From positions 620,001-684,000 of the forward strand of contig NZ_JACHMW010000001.1 of NCBI RefSeq assembly GCF_014205115.1: 64,000 nucleotides of DNA, in the 5' to 3' direction. This DNA comes from Micrococcus endophyticus. GTDB taxonomy: Bacteria; Actinomycetota; Actinomycetes; Actinomycetales; Micrococcaceae. The position numbers and the translations under genes are program-made. The notes below the pieces were generated by a model. The model saw only the letters and a list, made by a program, of their open reading frames with translations, did no database searches and was not told where the DNA came from. Shown piece by piece: positions 17,689-26,013 of the stretch (positions are counted from its first letter, which is position 1; each line of letters starts with the position of its first letter).

Positions 17689-18330
17689 ATGATCGCCTCG
17701 CTCAGCGGCACCGTGGAGCACGTGGCCCTCGACCGGGCCGTGATCGCGGTCGGCGGCTTCGGCGTGCAGTTCTCCGCCACGCCCCAGACGCTCGCCACCC
17801 TCCACGAGGGGCGCACGGGCAGCGTGCAGACCCACCTGGTGGTCAAGGAGGACGCGCTCACCCTGTTCGGCTTCGCCGACCGCCACGAGCGCGAGGTGTT
17901 CGAGGTGCTCATCACCGCCAACGGCGTGGGCCCCCGCCTGGCGCTGGCCGTCCTGTCCGTCCACCACCCCGAGGCCGTGCGCCGCGCGGTGACCGAGGAG
18001 GACGAGAAGGCCCTCACCCGCGTGCCGGGCGTCGGCCCGAAGCTCGCCCGCAAGATCATCGTGGAGCTCTCCGGCCGGCTCGCTCCCACGGGCGAGCAGG
18101 TCCCCGCCCCGGAGGAGCCCGCCGCCCCCGAGACCCCCGAGACGGCCTGGCACGCCGACGTCGTGCAGGCCATGACCGGCCTCGGCTGGTCCGAGAAGGA
18201 GGCGCTCAAGGCGGTCGAGGCCACCGTGGCCGCCCGGCCCGAGCTGGACGAGGCCCGCGACGTCGCCGCGCTCCTGCGGGCCACGCTGCGCGACGTCGGC
18301 ACGGCCGGCACGGTGCGGGGCGGACGATGA
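17689..18330 (+). CDS. ruvA: Holliday junction branch migration protein RuvA
   Basis: A 213-residue subunit that binds four-way junctions and loads the RuvB motor. The N-terminal OB fold ([12 protein letters not shown]), tandem helix-hairpin-helix motifs ([13 protein letters not shown] and [14 protein letters not shown]), an acidic/proline linker and the RuvB-binding C-terminal domain ([17 protein letters not shown]) are present. ATG 17689 follows CAGGAGGG at eight bases. It overlaps ruvB by four bases. Confidence 0.97.
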   Translation: MIASLSGTVEHVALDRAVIAVGGFGVQFSATPQTLATLHEGRTGSVQTHLVVKEDALTLFGFADRHEREVFEVLITANGVGPRLALAVLSVHHPEAVRRAVTEEDEKALTRVPGVGPKLARKIIVELSGRLAPTGEQVPAPEEPAAPETPETAWHADVVQAMTGLGWSEKEALKAVEATVAARPELDEARDVAALLRATLRDVGTAGTVRGGR

Positions 18331-19349
18331 GCGCGGAGCCGTCCCCGCTGTCCGGCCTCGCGGCGGACCCGGAGGAGCGCCGCCTCGAGGCCGCCCTGCG
18401 GCCGAAGCACCTGGACGAGTTCGTCGGCCAGCGGCGCGTGCGCGAGCAGCTGGACCTCATGCTCGCCTCCGCGCGCCTGCGGGACCGCGCCGCCGACCAC
18501 GTCCTGCTCTCCGGCCCGCCGGGGCTCGGCAAGACCACCCTGGCCATGATCGTGGCCGCGGAGATGAACGCGCCCCTGCGCCTGTCCTCCGGCCCGGCCA
18601 TCCAGCACGCCGGCGACCTCGCGGCGATCCTCTCCTCCCTCACCGAGGGGGAGGTGCTCTTCCTCGACGAGATCCACCGCATGTCCCGGCCGGCCGAGGA
18701 GATGCTCTACATGGCTATGGAGGACTTCCGGGTGGACATCGTGGTGGGCAAGGGCGCCGGCGCGACCTCCATCCCGCTCGAGCTGCCGCCGTTCACCCTC
18801 GTGGGCGCCACCACCCGCGCCGGGCTTCTGCCGGGGCCGCTGCGCGACCGCTTCGGCTTCACCGGCCACCTGGACTTCTACGCCGAGGAGGAGCTCGAGC
18901 GGGTGCTGCGGCGCTCGGCGCTGCTGCTGGACGTGCGCCTGGCCTCGGACGGCTACCGGCAGATCGCCACGCGTTCGCGCGGCACGCCGCGCATCGCCAA
19001 CCGGCTCCTGCGGCGCGTGCGCGACTGGGCGCTGGTCAAGGGCGTCGAGCAGGTCGAGTCCGACCACGCGGCGGCCGCCCTGGACATGTACGACGTCGAC
19101 GCGCGCGGCCTGGACCGGCTGGACCGCTCCGTGCTCACCGCGCTGTGCACCACCTTCGGCGGGGGCCCCGTGGGCCTGACCACGCTGGCCACCGCGGTGG
19201 GGGAGGAGGCCGAGACCGTGGAGACGGTCGCGGAGCCCTTCCTGATCCGCGAGGGCATGGTGGCCCGCACCCCGCGCGGCCGCATCGCCCTGCCCGGGGC
19301 GTGGGACCATCTGGGGCTCGCCCCGCCGGAGGCGGGTCCCGGGGCCTGA
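18327..19349 (+). CDS. ruvB: Holliday junction branch migration ATPase RuvB
   Basis: A 340-residue AAA+ motor that drives branch migration as a hexamer with RuvA. Walker A is GPPGLGKTT, Walker B is LFLDEIHR, sensor 1 is VGATTRAG, an arginine finger region is GPLRDRFGF, and the C-terminal winged helix ends with [17 protein letters not shown]. The ATG overlaps the ruvA stop (ATGA), ensuring matched synthesis. Confidence 0.98.
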   Translation: MSAEPSPLSGLAADPEERRLEAALRPKHLDEFVGQRRVREQLDLMLASARLRDRAADHVLLSGPPGLGKTTLAMIVAAEMNAPLRLSSGPAIQHAGDLAAILSSLTEGEVLFLDEIHRMSRPAEEMLYMAMEDFRVDIVVGKGAGATSIPLELPPFTLVGATTRAGLLPGPLRDRFGFTGHLDFYAEEELERVLRRSALLLDVRLASDGYRQIATRSRGTPRIANRLLRRVRDWALVKGVEQVESDHAAAALDMYDVDARGLDRLDRSVLTALCTTFGGGPVGLTTLATAVGEEAETVETVAEPFLIREGMVARTPRGRIALPGAWDHLGLAPPEAGPGA

Positions 19350-19366
19350 CATCCAGGGTCGGCCCC

Positions 19367-19372
19367 TACACT
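19367..19372 (+). promoter_or_regulatory. -10 box for yajC-secD-secF
   Basis: TACACT, 37 bases before the yajC start. A ribosome binding site (AGGAG) sits in the short leader. Confidence 0.5.
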
Positions 19373-19409
19373 GGACTGGCCCGTCGACCCCGAGCACCAG
19401 GAGCACCCC

Positions 19410-19874
19410 ATGCCCGTCGCCACCGCAGCGACCCTTCCCGTGATCGCCCAGCAGGCCCAGGGAGGCAACGGCAGCATGCTGATGCTGATCGCCTTCGCCA
19501 TGCTCGCCGTCATGCTCTTCCTGTCCTTCCGCAAGGGCAAGAAGGTCCAGCAGCAGCAGGCGGAGATGCGCAGCACCCTCGCCCCCGGCGTGGAGGTCAT
19601 GACCGGCGCGGGCATCTTCGGCACCGTGGTGTCGGTGGACGCCGAGAACCATCGCGTGACCATCGAGACCGCCCCGGGCACCCGCATGGACGTGCACCTG
19701 CAGGGCGTCACCAACGTCGTCGAGCCCACGGCGGCCGCCGCGGCCACCCCGTCCGAGGACGCGGCGCGCCTCGACGCCGCCCCCGGCGCCGAGTACGGCG
19801 CCCAGCAGCCCGTCGTCGAGCCTCGCGCCGACGACGCCGTCGACCCGCGGGACCGCCGCGGCGACCTGGCCTGA
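19410..19874 (+). CDS. yajC: preprotein translocase subunit YajC
   Basis: A 154-residue inner-membrane accessory of the SecDF complex. A single membrane helix (about 22-40, SMLMLIAFAMLAVMLFLSF) is followed by RKGKKVQQQQAEMRSTLAPG and the conserved VMTGAGIFGTVVSVD fold. The C-terminal 45 residues are an Ala/Asp-rich tail, longer than in many homologues. It precedes secD by 72 bases, with a hairpin in the gap. Confidence 0.94.
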   Translation: MPVATAATLPVIAQQAQGGNGSMLMLIAFAMLAVMLFLSFRKGKKVQQQQAEMRSTLAPGVEVMTGAGIFGTVVSVDAENHRVTIETAPGTRMDVHLQGVTNVVEPTAAAAATPSEDAARLDAAPGAEYGAQQPVVEPRADDAVDPRDRRGDLA

Positions 19875-19897
19875 GCACCACCCACCCCCTTGCACAC

Positions 19898-19920
19898 GCG
19901 GCCCCGCCTGGCGGGGCCGC
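19898..19920 (+). terminator. hairpin in the yajC-secD gap
   Basis: GCGGCCCCGC, loop CTG, GCGGGGCCGC: a perfect 10-bp stem. There is no U tract, so it may attenuate or stabilise the 3' end of the yajC message instead of fully stopping transcription before secD. Confidence 0.55.
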
Positions 19921-19946
19921 TCGGATGTGACGGAAGCACCTGACCC

Positions 19947-21788
19947 ATGGCGAAGAGAACACCCACCGGCTCGGCCCGGCGCACCCTGGCCTGGCTGGCC
20001 GCCCTCACCGTGGCCCTGACCTCGATCCTCGGCTGGGGCGTCGCCTCGGGCGCGGCCTCGTGGGCGCCCAAGCTGGCGCTGGACCTCGAGGGCGGCACCC
20101 AGATGGTCCTGGCCCCCGAGACCGCGACGGGTGAGTCCGTCACGTCCGAGCAGCTCGACCAGGCGGTGGAGATCATCCGCCAGCGCGTGGACGGCTCCGG
20201 CGTGGCCGAGGCCGAGGTCGCCACCCAGGGCGCGGAGAACGTCGTCGTCTCCCTGCCCGGCGTCCCGGACGAGGAGACCCGCCGCCTGATCCAGGCCTCC
20301 GCGGACATGCAGTTCCGCCCCGTCCTGCAGTCCGGGGCCGGCGAGGCCACCCCGGAGGACCAGCGCCTGCCGGAGGACCAGCTGCCGCAGCCCGAGGGCG
20401 AGCCCGCCGACGCCTACGACCCCAACTGGGTGACGCCGGCGCTGCTGACCCAGTACCAGGCCCTCGACTGCGCGGCCCCGCGCGACCCGGCCGCCCCGCC
20501 GCCGCCGTCCGACCAGGCGATCGTGGCCTGCGAGCCGCCCGCCGACCTCGGCGAGGGCGTCCAGACCCCGGCCCGCAAGTACATCCTGGGCCCCGTGGTC
20601 ATCCCCGGCACCCAGATCGAGGGCGCCACGAACGGCCTGGCCCAGGCGCAGGGCGGCGTGTCCACCAACCAGTGGGTCGTCAACATCGACTTCGACGACG
20701 AGGGCGCCAAGACCTTCTCCGAGGTCACCCAGAAGCTCACCCCGTACCCGGACGGCGACCCGCGCAAGCAGTTCGCGATCCTGCTGGACGGGGACGTCAT
20801 CTCGGCCCCGCAGTCCAACGCGGTGATCACCGCCGGCAGCGCCCAGATCAGCGGGCCCACGCTGAACGAGGAGACGACGGCGCAGCTCGCCGAGCAGCTC
20901 AACTACGGCTCGCTGCCGATCTCCTTCTCCATCGAGTCGGAGCAGCAGATCTCCGCCACGCTCGGCCAGGACCAGCTCTTCTGGGGCCTGATCGCCGGCC
21001 TCATCGGCCTCGCGCTGGTGGCCGTGTACCAGTTCTTCCAGTACCGGGCGCTGGGCCTGCTGACGTTCGCCTCGATCGTGGTGGCGGGCATCCTGACCTA
21101 CCTGGCCATCGCGATCCTCGGCTGGACGGACAACTACCGCCTGTCCCTGGCGGGCATCGCGGGCCTGATCGTGGCGATCGGCCTGACGGCCGACTCGTTC
21201 ATCGTCTACTTCGAGCGCATCAAGGACGAGCTGCGCGCCGGCCACAGCGTGCCGATGGCCGTCCACGAGGGCTGGAAGCGCGCCAAGCGCACGATCACCG
21301 CGTCCAAGGCCGTGAACCTGCTGGCCGCCGTCGTGCTGTACTTCGTGGCCGTCGGCAACGTGCGCGGCTTCGCGTTCACGCTCGGCCTCACCGCCATCGC
21401 GGACCTGATCGTCGTGTTCATGTTCACCCACCCGATCATGGTGCTGCTGGCGCAGACCCGGTTCGTGGGCGGGGGCCACCGGATGTCCGGGCTCGACCCG
21501 TCCCTGCTCGGCCGGCAGGCGCTCTACGAGGGCGCCGGGCGCTTCCGCGAGCCGGGCGGCGCGCGCCGCACCGGGTCCACCGCGGCCCCGGCCGCCGAGG
21601 CGGGCGCCGACGTCGCCGACGACGACGGCGCGCGCGTGCCCGTGCCCGTGGGCGCGGCGCCGGCCGACGAGGCCCCGGGCGAGGAGGGGACCGCGACGCG
21701 CGGGCTCCGCCGCCCGCGCCCCGCGCAGCCCATGACCATCGCCGAGCGACGCCGCGCCGAGCGCCGCCGCCAGGAGGAGGACCAGTGA
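19947..21788 (+). CDS. secD: protein translocase subunit SecD
   Basis: A 613-residue membrane protein that uses the proton gradient with SecF to assist Sec-dependent export. An N-terminal helix (about 14-35) leads into LDLEGGTQMVL, the long extracytoplasmic P1 domain with a Pro/Glu-rich insertion at about 130-205, then the five-helix RND-type membrane domain from about 330, including LTADSFIVYFERIKDELR. The last 85 residues are a cytosolic Ala/Glu/Arg tail. The stop overlaps the secF start (GTGA). Confidence 0.96.
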   Translation: MAKRTPTGSARRTLAWLAALTVALTSILGWGVASGAASWAPKLALDLEGGTQMVLAPETATGESVTSEQLDQAVEIIRQRVDGSGVAEAEVATQGAENVVVSLPGVPDEETRRLIQASADMQFRPVLQSGAGEATPEDQRLPEDQLPQPEGEPADAYDPNWVTPALLTQYQALDCAAPRDPAAPPPPSDQAIVACEPPADLGEGVQTPARKYILGPVVIPGTQIEGATNGLAQAQGGVSTNQWVVNIDFDDEGAKTFSEVTQKLTPYPDGDPRKQFAILLDGDVISAPQSNAVITAGSAQISGPTLNEETTAQLAEQLNYGSLPISFSIESEQQISATLGQDQLFWGLIAGLIGLALVAVYQFFQYRALGLLTFASIVVAGILTYLAIAILGWTDNYRLSLAGIAGLIVAIGLTADSFIVYFERIKDELRAGHSVPMAVHEGWKRAKRTITASKAVNLLAAVVLYFVAVGNVRGFAFTLGLTAIADLIVVFMFTHPIMVLLAQTRFVGGGHRMSGLDPSLLGRQALYEGAGRFREPGGARRTGSTAAPAAEAGADVADDDGARVPVPVGAAPADEAPGEEGTATRGLRRPRPAQPMTIAERRRAERRRQEEDQ

Positions 21789-22825
21789 ACCGCTTCGCCG
21801 ACTGGGGCAACGCCCTCTACTCGGGACGGGTCTCCTACCCGTTCGTCCAGCGCTGGCGGCTGTGGTTCGCCCTCGCGGCCCTGCTGCTCGTCCTCGCCGG
21901 CGGCCTGACCGCCCTGCGCGGCGGCTTCAACCTCGGCATCGAGTTCCGCGGCGGCTCGGAGTTCACGGTCTCGCAGACCGCCGCCACGGACATCGCCGCC
22001 GGCGAGCGGGCCGTGACCGACGTGCTGGCCGGCGGCCATGCGACCGTCACGAACATCGCCCCGGGCACCGTGCGCGTGCAGACCGAGCAGCTCGACGACG
22101 CGCAGACCCGTCAGGTGGCCGCCAACCTGCAGGACGCCTACGGCGTCGGCCAGGACCAGGTGACGTCCACGTTCGTGGGCCCGACGTGGGGCGCGGCTGT
22201 GTCCCAGCAGGCGCTGCTGGGCCTGGTGATCTTCGTGGTGCTGGTGACGCTGTTCATGGCGTTCTACTTCCGCACCTGGAAGATGTCGCTGGCCGCCGTG
22301 ATCGGCATGCTCTACGTGGTGGCGCTGACCGCCGGCATCTACGGGGCCACCGGCTTCGAGATCACCCCGTCCGCGATCATCGGCTTCCTGACGATCCTGT
22401 CCTACGCGCTCTACGACACCGTGGTGGTGTTCGACAAGATCCGCGAGAACACGATCGGCCAGGAGGAGGACCCCGAGCGCACGTTCGAGCAGAACGTGAA
22501 CCTGGCCGTGAACCAGACGCTGGTCCGCTCGATCACCACCTCGATCGTGGGCATCCTGCCGGTCGGCTCCATCCTGTTCATCGGCGCGGGCCTGCTGGGC
22601 GCGGGCACGCTGCGGGACATCGCGCTGGCGATCTTCGTGGGCATCATCGTGGGCACCCTGTCCACGCTGTTCATCCAGGCCCCGCTGTACGCGCTGCTGC
22701 GCCGCGGCGACGAGGACGTCCGCGACCACGACGCACGGGCCGCGGCCCGGGCCGCCCGCGAGAACCGCGGGGACACGGTCACGGACCCCGACGTCGCCCC
22801 CTGGGAGGACGGCGCCCGCCTCTGA
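21785..22825 (+). CDS. secF: protein translocase subunit SecF
   Basis: A 346-residue partner of SecD. An N-terminal helix (about 26-44) is followed by FNLGIEFRGGSEF, the small periplasm-like domain, and five further helices with the SecF signature ILSYALYDTVVVFDKIREN. A charged cytosolic tail ends the protein. The GTG start is inside the secD stop, so the two are coupled and should be made in equal amounts. Confidence 0.97.
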   Translation: MNRFADWGNALYSGRVSYPFVQRWRLWFALAALLLVLAGGLTALRGGFNLGIEFRGGSEFTVSQTAATDIAAGERAVTDVLAGGHATVTNIAPGTVRVQTEQLDDAQTRQVAANLQDAYGVGQDQVTSTFVGPTWGAAVSQQALLGLVIFVVLVTLFMAFYFRTWKMSLAAVIGMLYVVALTAGIYGATGFEITPSAIIGFLTILSYALYDTVVVFDKIRENTIGQEEDPERTFEQNVNLAVNQTLVRSITTSIVGILPVGSILFIGAGLLGAGTLRDIALAIFVGIIVGTLSTLFIQAPLYALLRRGDEDVRDHDARAAARAARENRGDTVTDPDVAPWEDGARL

Positions 22826-22842
22826 TCCGGGCACGGCGCAGC

Positions 22843-22883
22843 CGGGGCCGGTCGCCCGTCGTCACGACGCGCGGCCGGCCCCG
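22843..22883 (+). terminator. hairpin after secF
   Basis: Nine-base arms CGGGGCCGG and CCGGCCCCG around a 23-base loop, directly after the secF stop and before the rel promoter. Confidence 0.5.
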
Positions 22884-22917
22884 TCGTCGTCCTGGGGCGG
22901 GTCGGCCGCGGCGCGGG

Positions 22918-22923
22918 TAGACT
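22918..22923 (+). promoter_or_regulatory. -10 box for rel
   Basis: TAGACT, 57 bases before the rel start; the leader carries GAGGAAGG near the start codon. Confidence 0.5.
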
Positions 22924-22980
22924 CGCCGATCATCCCGGCCGCGGCGGCCGGGACCGCGATCACCGAGGAAGGCGTGGGCC

Positions 22981-25281
22981 ATGAGCGAGCACGATCCGAC
23001 CCACGCCCCGGCCCGCGTCGCGGCCGTCCGCCCCCGGGGCCGCATCGCGCGGCTGACCGGCCGGCACGCCACCGAGTACTCGCCCCTGCTGGAGCCGCTG
23101 ATGCGCACGGTGCGCCAGCGGGCCACGAAGGCCGAGCTGGCGGACCTGATCCGGGCCTTCGAGGTCGCCCGCGCGGCCCACGAGGGCCAGATGCGGCGCT
23201 CGGGGGACCCGTACATCACCCACCCCGTGGCCGTCGCCACGATCCTCGCCGAGATCGGCGTCAGCGGTCCCACGCTCCTGGCGGCCCTGCTGCACGACAC
23301 GGTGGAGGACACCGACTACTCGCTCGAGCGTCTGCGCGCCGACTTCGGCCCCGAGGTCGCCCTGCTCGTGGACGGCGTGACCAAGCTGGACAAGGTCACC
23401 TACGGCGCGGCCGCGCAGGCCGAGACCGTGCGCAAGATGGTCATCGCCATGGCCCAGGACGTCAACGTCCTGCTCATCAAGCTCGCGGACCGCCTGCACA
23501 ACGCCCGCACCTGGCGGTACGTCTCCCCGGAGTCCAGCGCCCGCAAGGCGCAGGAGACCCTGGACATCTACGCGCCCCTGGCCCACCGGCTCGGCATGAA
23601 CACGGTGAAGTGGGAGCTCGAGGACCTCTCCTTCGCGGCGCTCAAGCCCAAGATGTACGCGGAGATCGTCCGCCTGGTGGGGGAGCGCAACCCCGAGCGG
23701 GAGAAGCACATCGCGGCGCTGCGCACCGTGATCGAGGACCACCTGCGCGAGCACCGGATCCGCGCGGAGGTCACCGGCCGGCCGAAGCACTACTACTCGA
23801 TCTACCAGAAGATGGTGATGCGGGGGAAGGACTTCGACGACATCCACGACCTCACCGGCATCCGGGTGCTCGTGGACTCGGTGCGGGACTGCTACGCCGT
23901 GCTGGGCGTCATCCACGCCCGCTGGAACCCGGTGCCCGGGCGGTTCAAGGACTACATCGCCGTCCCGAAGCTCAACATGTACCGCTCGCTGCACACCACG
24001 GTGATGGGCCCGGGCGGGCGCCCGGTGGAGATCCAGATCCGCACACACGAGATGCACCGCCAGGCGGAGTACGGCGTGGCCGCGCACTGGCGCTACAAGG
24101 CGCAGGCCGCGGCCGAGTCCTCCTCGTCCTCGTCCGGCACGCCCGCGTGGCTGCGCTCGGTGATGGACTGGCAGAAGGACACCCGCGACCCGGACGAGTT
24201 CCTGGACTCGCTGCGCACGCAGATCGGCGCGGACGAGGTGTACGTCTTCACGCCCTCGGGGGAGATCCGCTCGCTGCCGGCCGGCTCCACCCCCGTGGAC
24301 TTCGCCTACGCGATCCACACGGACGTGGGCCACCGGACCATCGGCGCGAAGGTCAACGGCAAGCTCGTGCCGCTGTCCACGCCGCTGAACCACGGCGACA
24401 CGGTGGAGGCCTTCACCTCGCGCGCCGAAGACGCCGGCCCGAGCCGCGACTGGCTCGGCTTCGTGGTCTCCCCGCGGGCCCGCTCCAAGATCCGCCACCA
24501 CTTCGCCACCCAGCGCCGCGACGAGCAGGCCGAGCGGGGCCGCGAGTCCCTCACCCGCCAGCTGCGCAGGGCGGGCCTGGCCGTGCAGAGCGTGCTCGGC
24601 GGCGAGGAGCTGGCCCAGGTGGCCTCGGACATGGGCTACGCGGACCTCGACGGGCTGCTCGTGGCGCTCGGCGACGGGCACGTCTCGGCGCAGGCGGTGC
24701 AGGAGCGCGTCTCCGAGCGGCTGGCACCCCCGCCGCCGGCGCGCACGGAGCCCCAGGGCGAGCTGACGGTCGGCGAGGTGGACCTGGCCGAGCTGGTCCC
24801 GGCGCAGGCGCGCCGCACCCCGGCCCGGGCCACCAACGACGCGGGCGTCCTCGTGGACGGCGACGGCGGCGTCATGGCCAAGCTTGCCCGCTGCTGCAAC
24901 CCGCTGCCGCCGGACGCCATCGACGGCTTCGTCACCCGCGGCTCGGGCGTCTCGGTGCACCGGCTCGACTGCCCGAACCTCGCCACGCTGCTCGAGCAGG
25001 AGCCCGAGCGGCGCACGCCGGTGGGCTGGGCGCCGTCGCGGGACACCGTGTACCTCGTGGAGATCCAGGTGGAGGCGCTGGACCGCAAGTCCCTGCTCTC
25101 GGACGTCACCCGAGTGCTGTCCGAGAACCACGTGAACATCCTCTCGGCCTCCGTGAACACCACGCGCGACCGCGTGGCCATGAGCCGGTTCGTGTTCGAG
25201 ATGGGCGACCCCCGATTCCTAGGGCACGTGATCGCGGCGGTGCGCCGGATCGACGGCGTGTTCGACGTGCACCGCACCTGA
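22981..25281 (+). CDS. rel: bifunctional (p)ppGpp synthetase/hydrolase
   Basis: A 766-residue long RSH enzyme that makes and degrades the alarmone (p)ppGpp. The hydrolase HD domain has its metal-site residues (THPVAVATIL, LLHDTVEDTD near 105-112 and ADRLHNARTW). The synthetase domain shows GRPKHYYSIYQKM, DLTGIRVLV and RFKDYIAVPKLNMYRSLHTTV. TGS (EVYVFTPSGEI, VDFAYAIHTDVG), zinc-finger-like (RCCNPLPPD) and ACT domains complete it. Both catalytic halves look intact, as expected for the single Rel of Actinobacteria. It follows secDF, as in many relatives, but has its own -10 box. Confidence 0.97.
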   Translation: MSEHDPTHAPARVAAVRPRGRIARLTGRHATEYSPLLEPLMRTVRQRATKAELADLIRAFEVARAAHEGQMRRSGDPYITHPVAVATILAEIGVSGPTLLAALLHDTVEDTDYSLERLRADFGPEVALLVDGVTKLDKVTYGAAAQAETVRKMVIAMAQDVNVLLIKLADRLHNARTWRYVSPESSARKAQETLDIYAPLAHRLGMNTVKWELEDLSFAALKPKMYAEIVRLVGERNPEREKHIAALRTVIEDHLREHRIRAEVTGRPKHYYSIYQKMVMRGKDFDDIHDLTGIRVLVDSVRDCYAVLGVIHARWNPVPGRFKDYIAVPKLNMYRSLHTTVMGPGGRPVEIQIRTHEMHRQAEYGVAAHWRYKAQAAAESSSSSSGTPAWLRSVMDWQKDTRDPDEFLDSLRTQIGADEVYVFTPSGEIRSLPAGSTPVDFAYAIHTDVGHRTIGAKVNGKLVPLSTPLNHGDTVEAFTSRAEDAGPSRDWLGFVVSPRARSKIRHHFATQRRDEQAERGRESLTRQLRRAGLAVQSVLGGEELAQVASDMGYADLDGLLVALGDGHVSAQAVQERVSERLAPPPPARTEPQGELTVGEVDLAELVPAQARRTPARATNDAGVLVDGDGGVMAKLARCCNPLPPDAIDGFVTRGSGVSVHRLDCPNLATLLEQEPERRTPVGWAPSRDTVYLVEIQVEALDRKSLLSDVTRVLSENHVNILSASVNTTRDRVAMSRFVFEMGDPRFLGHVIAAVRRIDGVFDVHRT

Positions 25282-25299
25282 GCCCGCCGCGCGTCCGGT

Positions 25300-25884
25300 T
25301 CAGCCGGCCGCCTCGAGCGCCCCGAGCAGGACGTCGAGCCGGCGCCGGGCGGCCACCACGCCCGAGCGTCGGCTGTGCCGGGCCAGCCGCTCGCGCAGCC
25401 CCGCCGCCCCGTGCGCCGCGATCACGGCGGCCGCCGTGCGCGCCGCGTCCGGGTCGGGGCTGAGCAGCAGGTCCTCCACGGTGCGCTCCGGGGTGGTGAC
25501 CCGCAGCGGCCCGATCCGGAGCACGTCCTCCTCCGCCGGGGCCTGCCCGTCCGGACCGGCCGCCACGTCCGACTGGGTGAGCGTCCAGGGCAGCGGCGAG
25601 CCCCCGGCGGGCAGGCGGTGGAAGTGGGGGACCGCCGCGTGCAGGCGCTCGGGCACGGCGCCGCCGGTGAGCACCCACGCGGCGGAGGAGCCGATCGCCG
25701 TCCACCCGCCCGCCAGCACCGGGCCGCCGAGCATCCACAGCGCCTCGGCCCGCACCCCGGGCCGCCGCGCCGCCTCCGGCCGGGCCCACACCCCCGGCAC
25801 CAGGGGCACCACGGCCCCGCGGGACCCCAGCGCCTGCAGCTCGGCCGGGGTGAACGGCTCGCCCGCCAGGATCAGTCCTTCCAT
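25300..25884 (-). CDS. AbiEi-antitoxin-like protein, no toxin partner seen
   Basis: A 194-residue soluble protein whose layout recalls the AbiEi-type antitoxin/transcriptional regulator families common in Actinobacteria: a short N-terminal helix-turn-helix-like part (AGEPFTPAELQALGSRG), then VPLVPGVWARPEA, WTAIGSSAAWVLTG, the strand RIGPLRVTTPERTVEDLL and a helical end. No nucleotidyltransferase (AbiEii) gene lies beside it; the neighbours are rel and a DUF349 gene. The family call is moderate and the function unknown. ATG 25884 has a CAGACT box seven bases upstream. Confidence 0.68.
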   Translation of the reverse strand: MEGLILAGEPFTPAELQALGSRGAVVPLVPGVWARPEAARRPGVRAEALWMLGGPVLAGGWTAIGSSAAWVLTGGAVPERLHAAVPHFHRLPAGGSPLPWTLTQSDVAAGPDGQAPAEEDVLRIGPLRVTTPERTVEDLLLSPDPDAARTAAAVIAAHGAAGLRERLARHSRRSGVVAARRRLDVLLGALEAAG

Positions 25885-25891
25885 GCGGGGG

Positions 25892-25897
25892 AGTCTG
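25892..25897 (-). promoter_or_regulatory. -10 box for the AbiEi-like gene (leaderless)
   Basis: CAGACT on the minus strand, seven bases before ATG 25884. Confidence 0.45.
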
Positions 25898-26013
25898 GCA
25901 GAGACGACGCGGCCCCCGGGTCCGCCTGTGGACAGGCGGGCCGCGGGGGCCGGGTCGGCCGGCTCAGGCCGGCGGGGCGCTCGTCAGCCGGGCGCCGGTC
26001 GGCTGAGCGCCGT

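Noticed and set aside
17226-21479. A 1417-codon open frame on the minus strand across ruvC, ruvA, ruvB, yajC and secD
   Set aside because: It is antisense to five well-supported genes and its product is His/Gly/Arg/Val-rich shadow sequence. Extreme GC content removes stop codons from antisense frames, so long antisense frames are expected.
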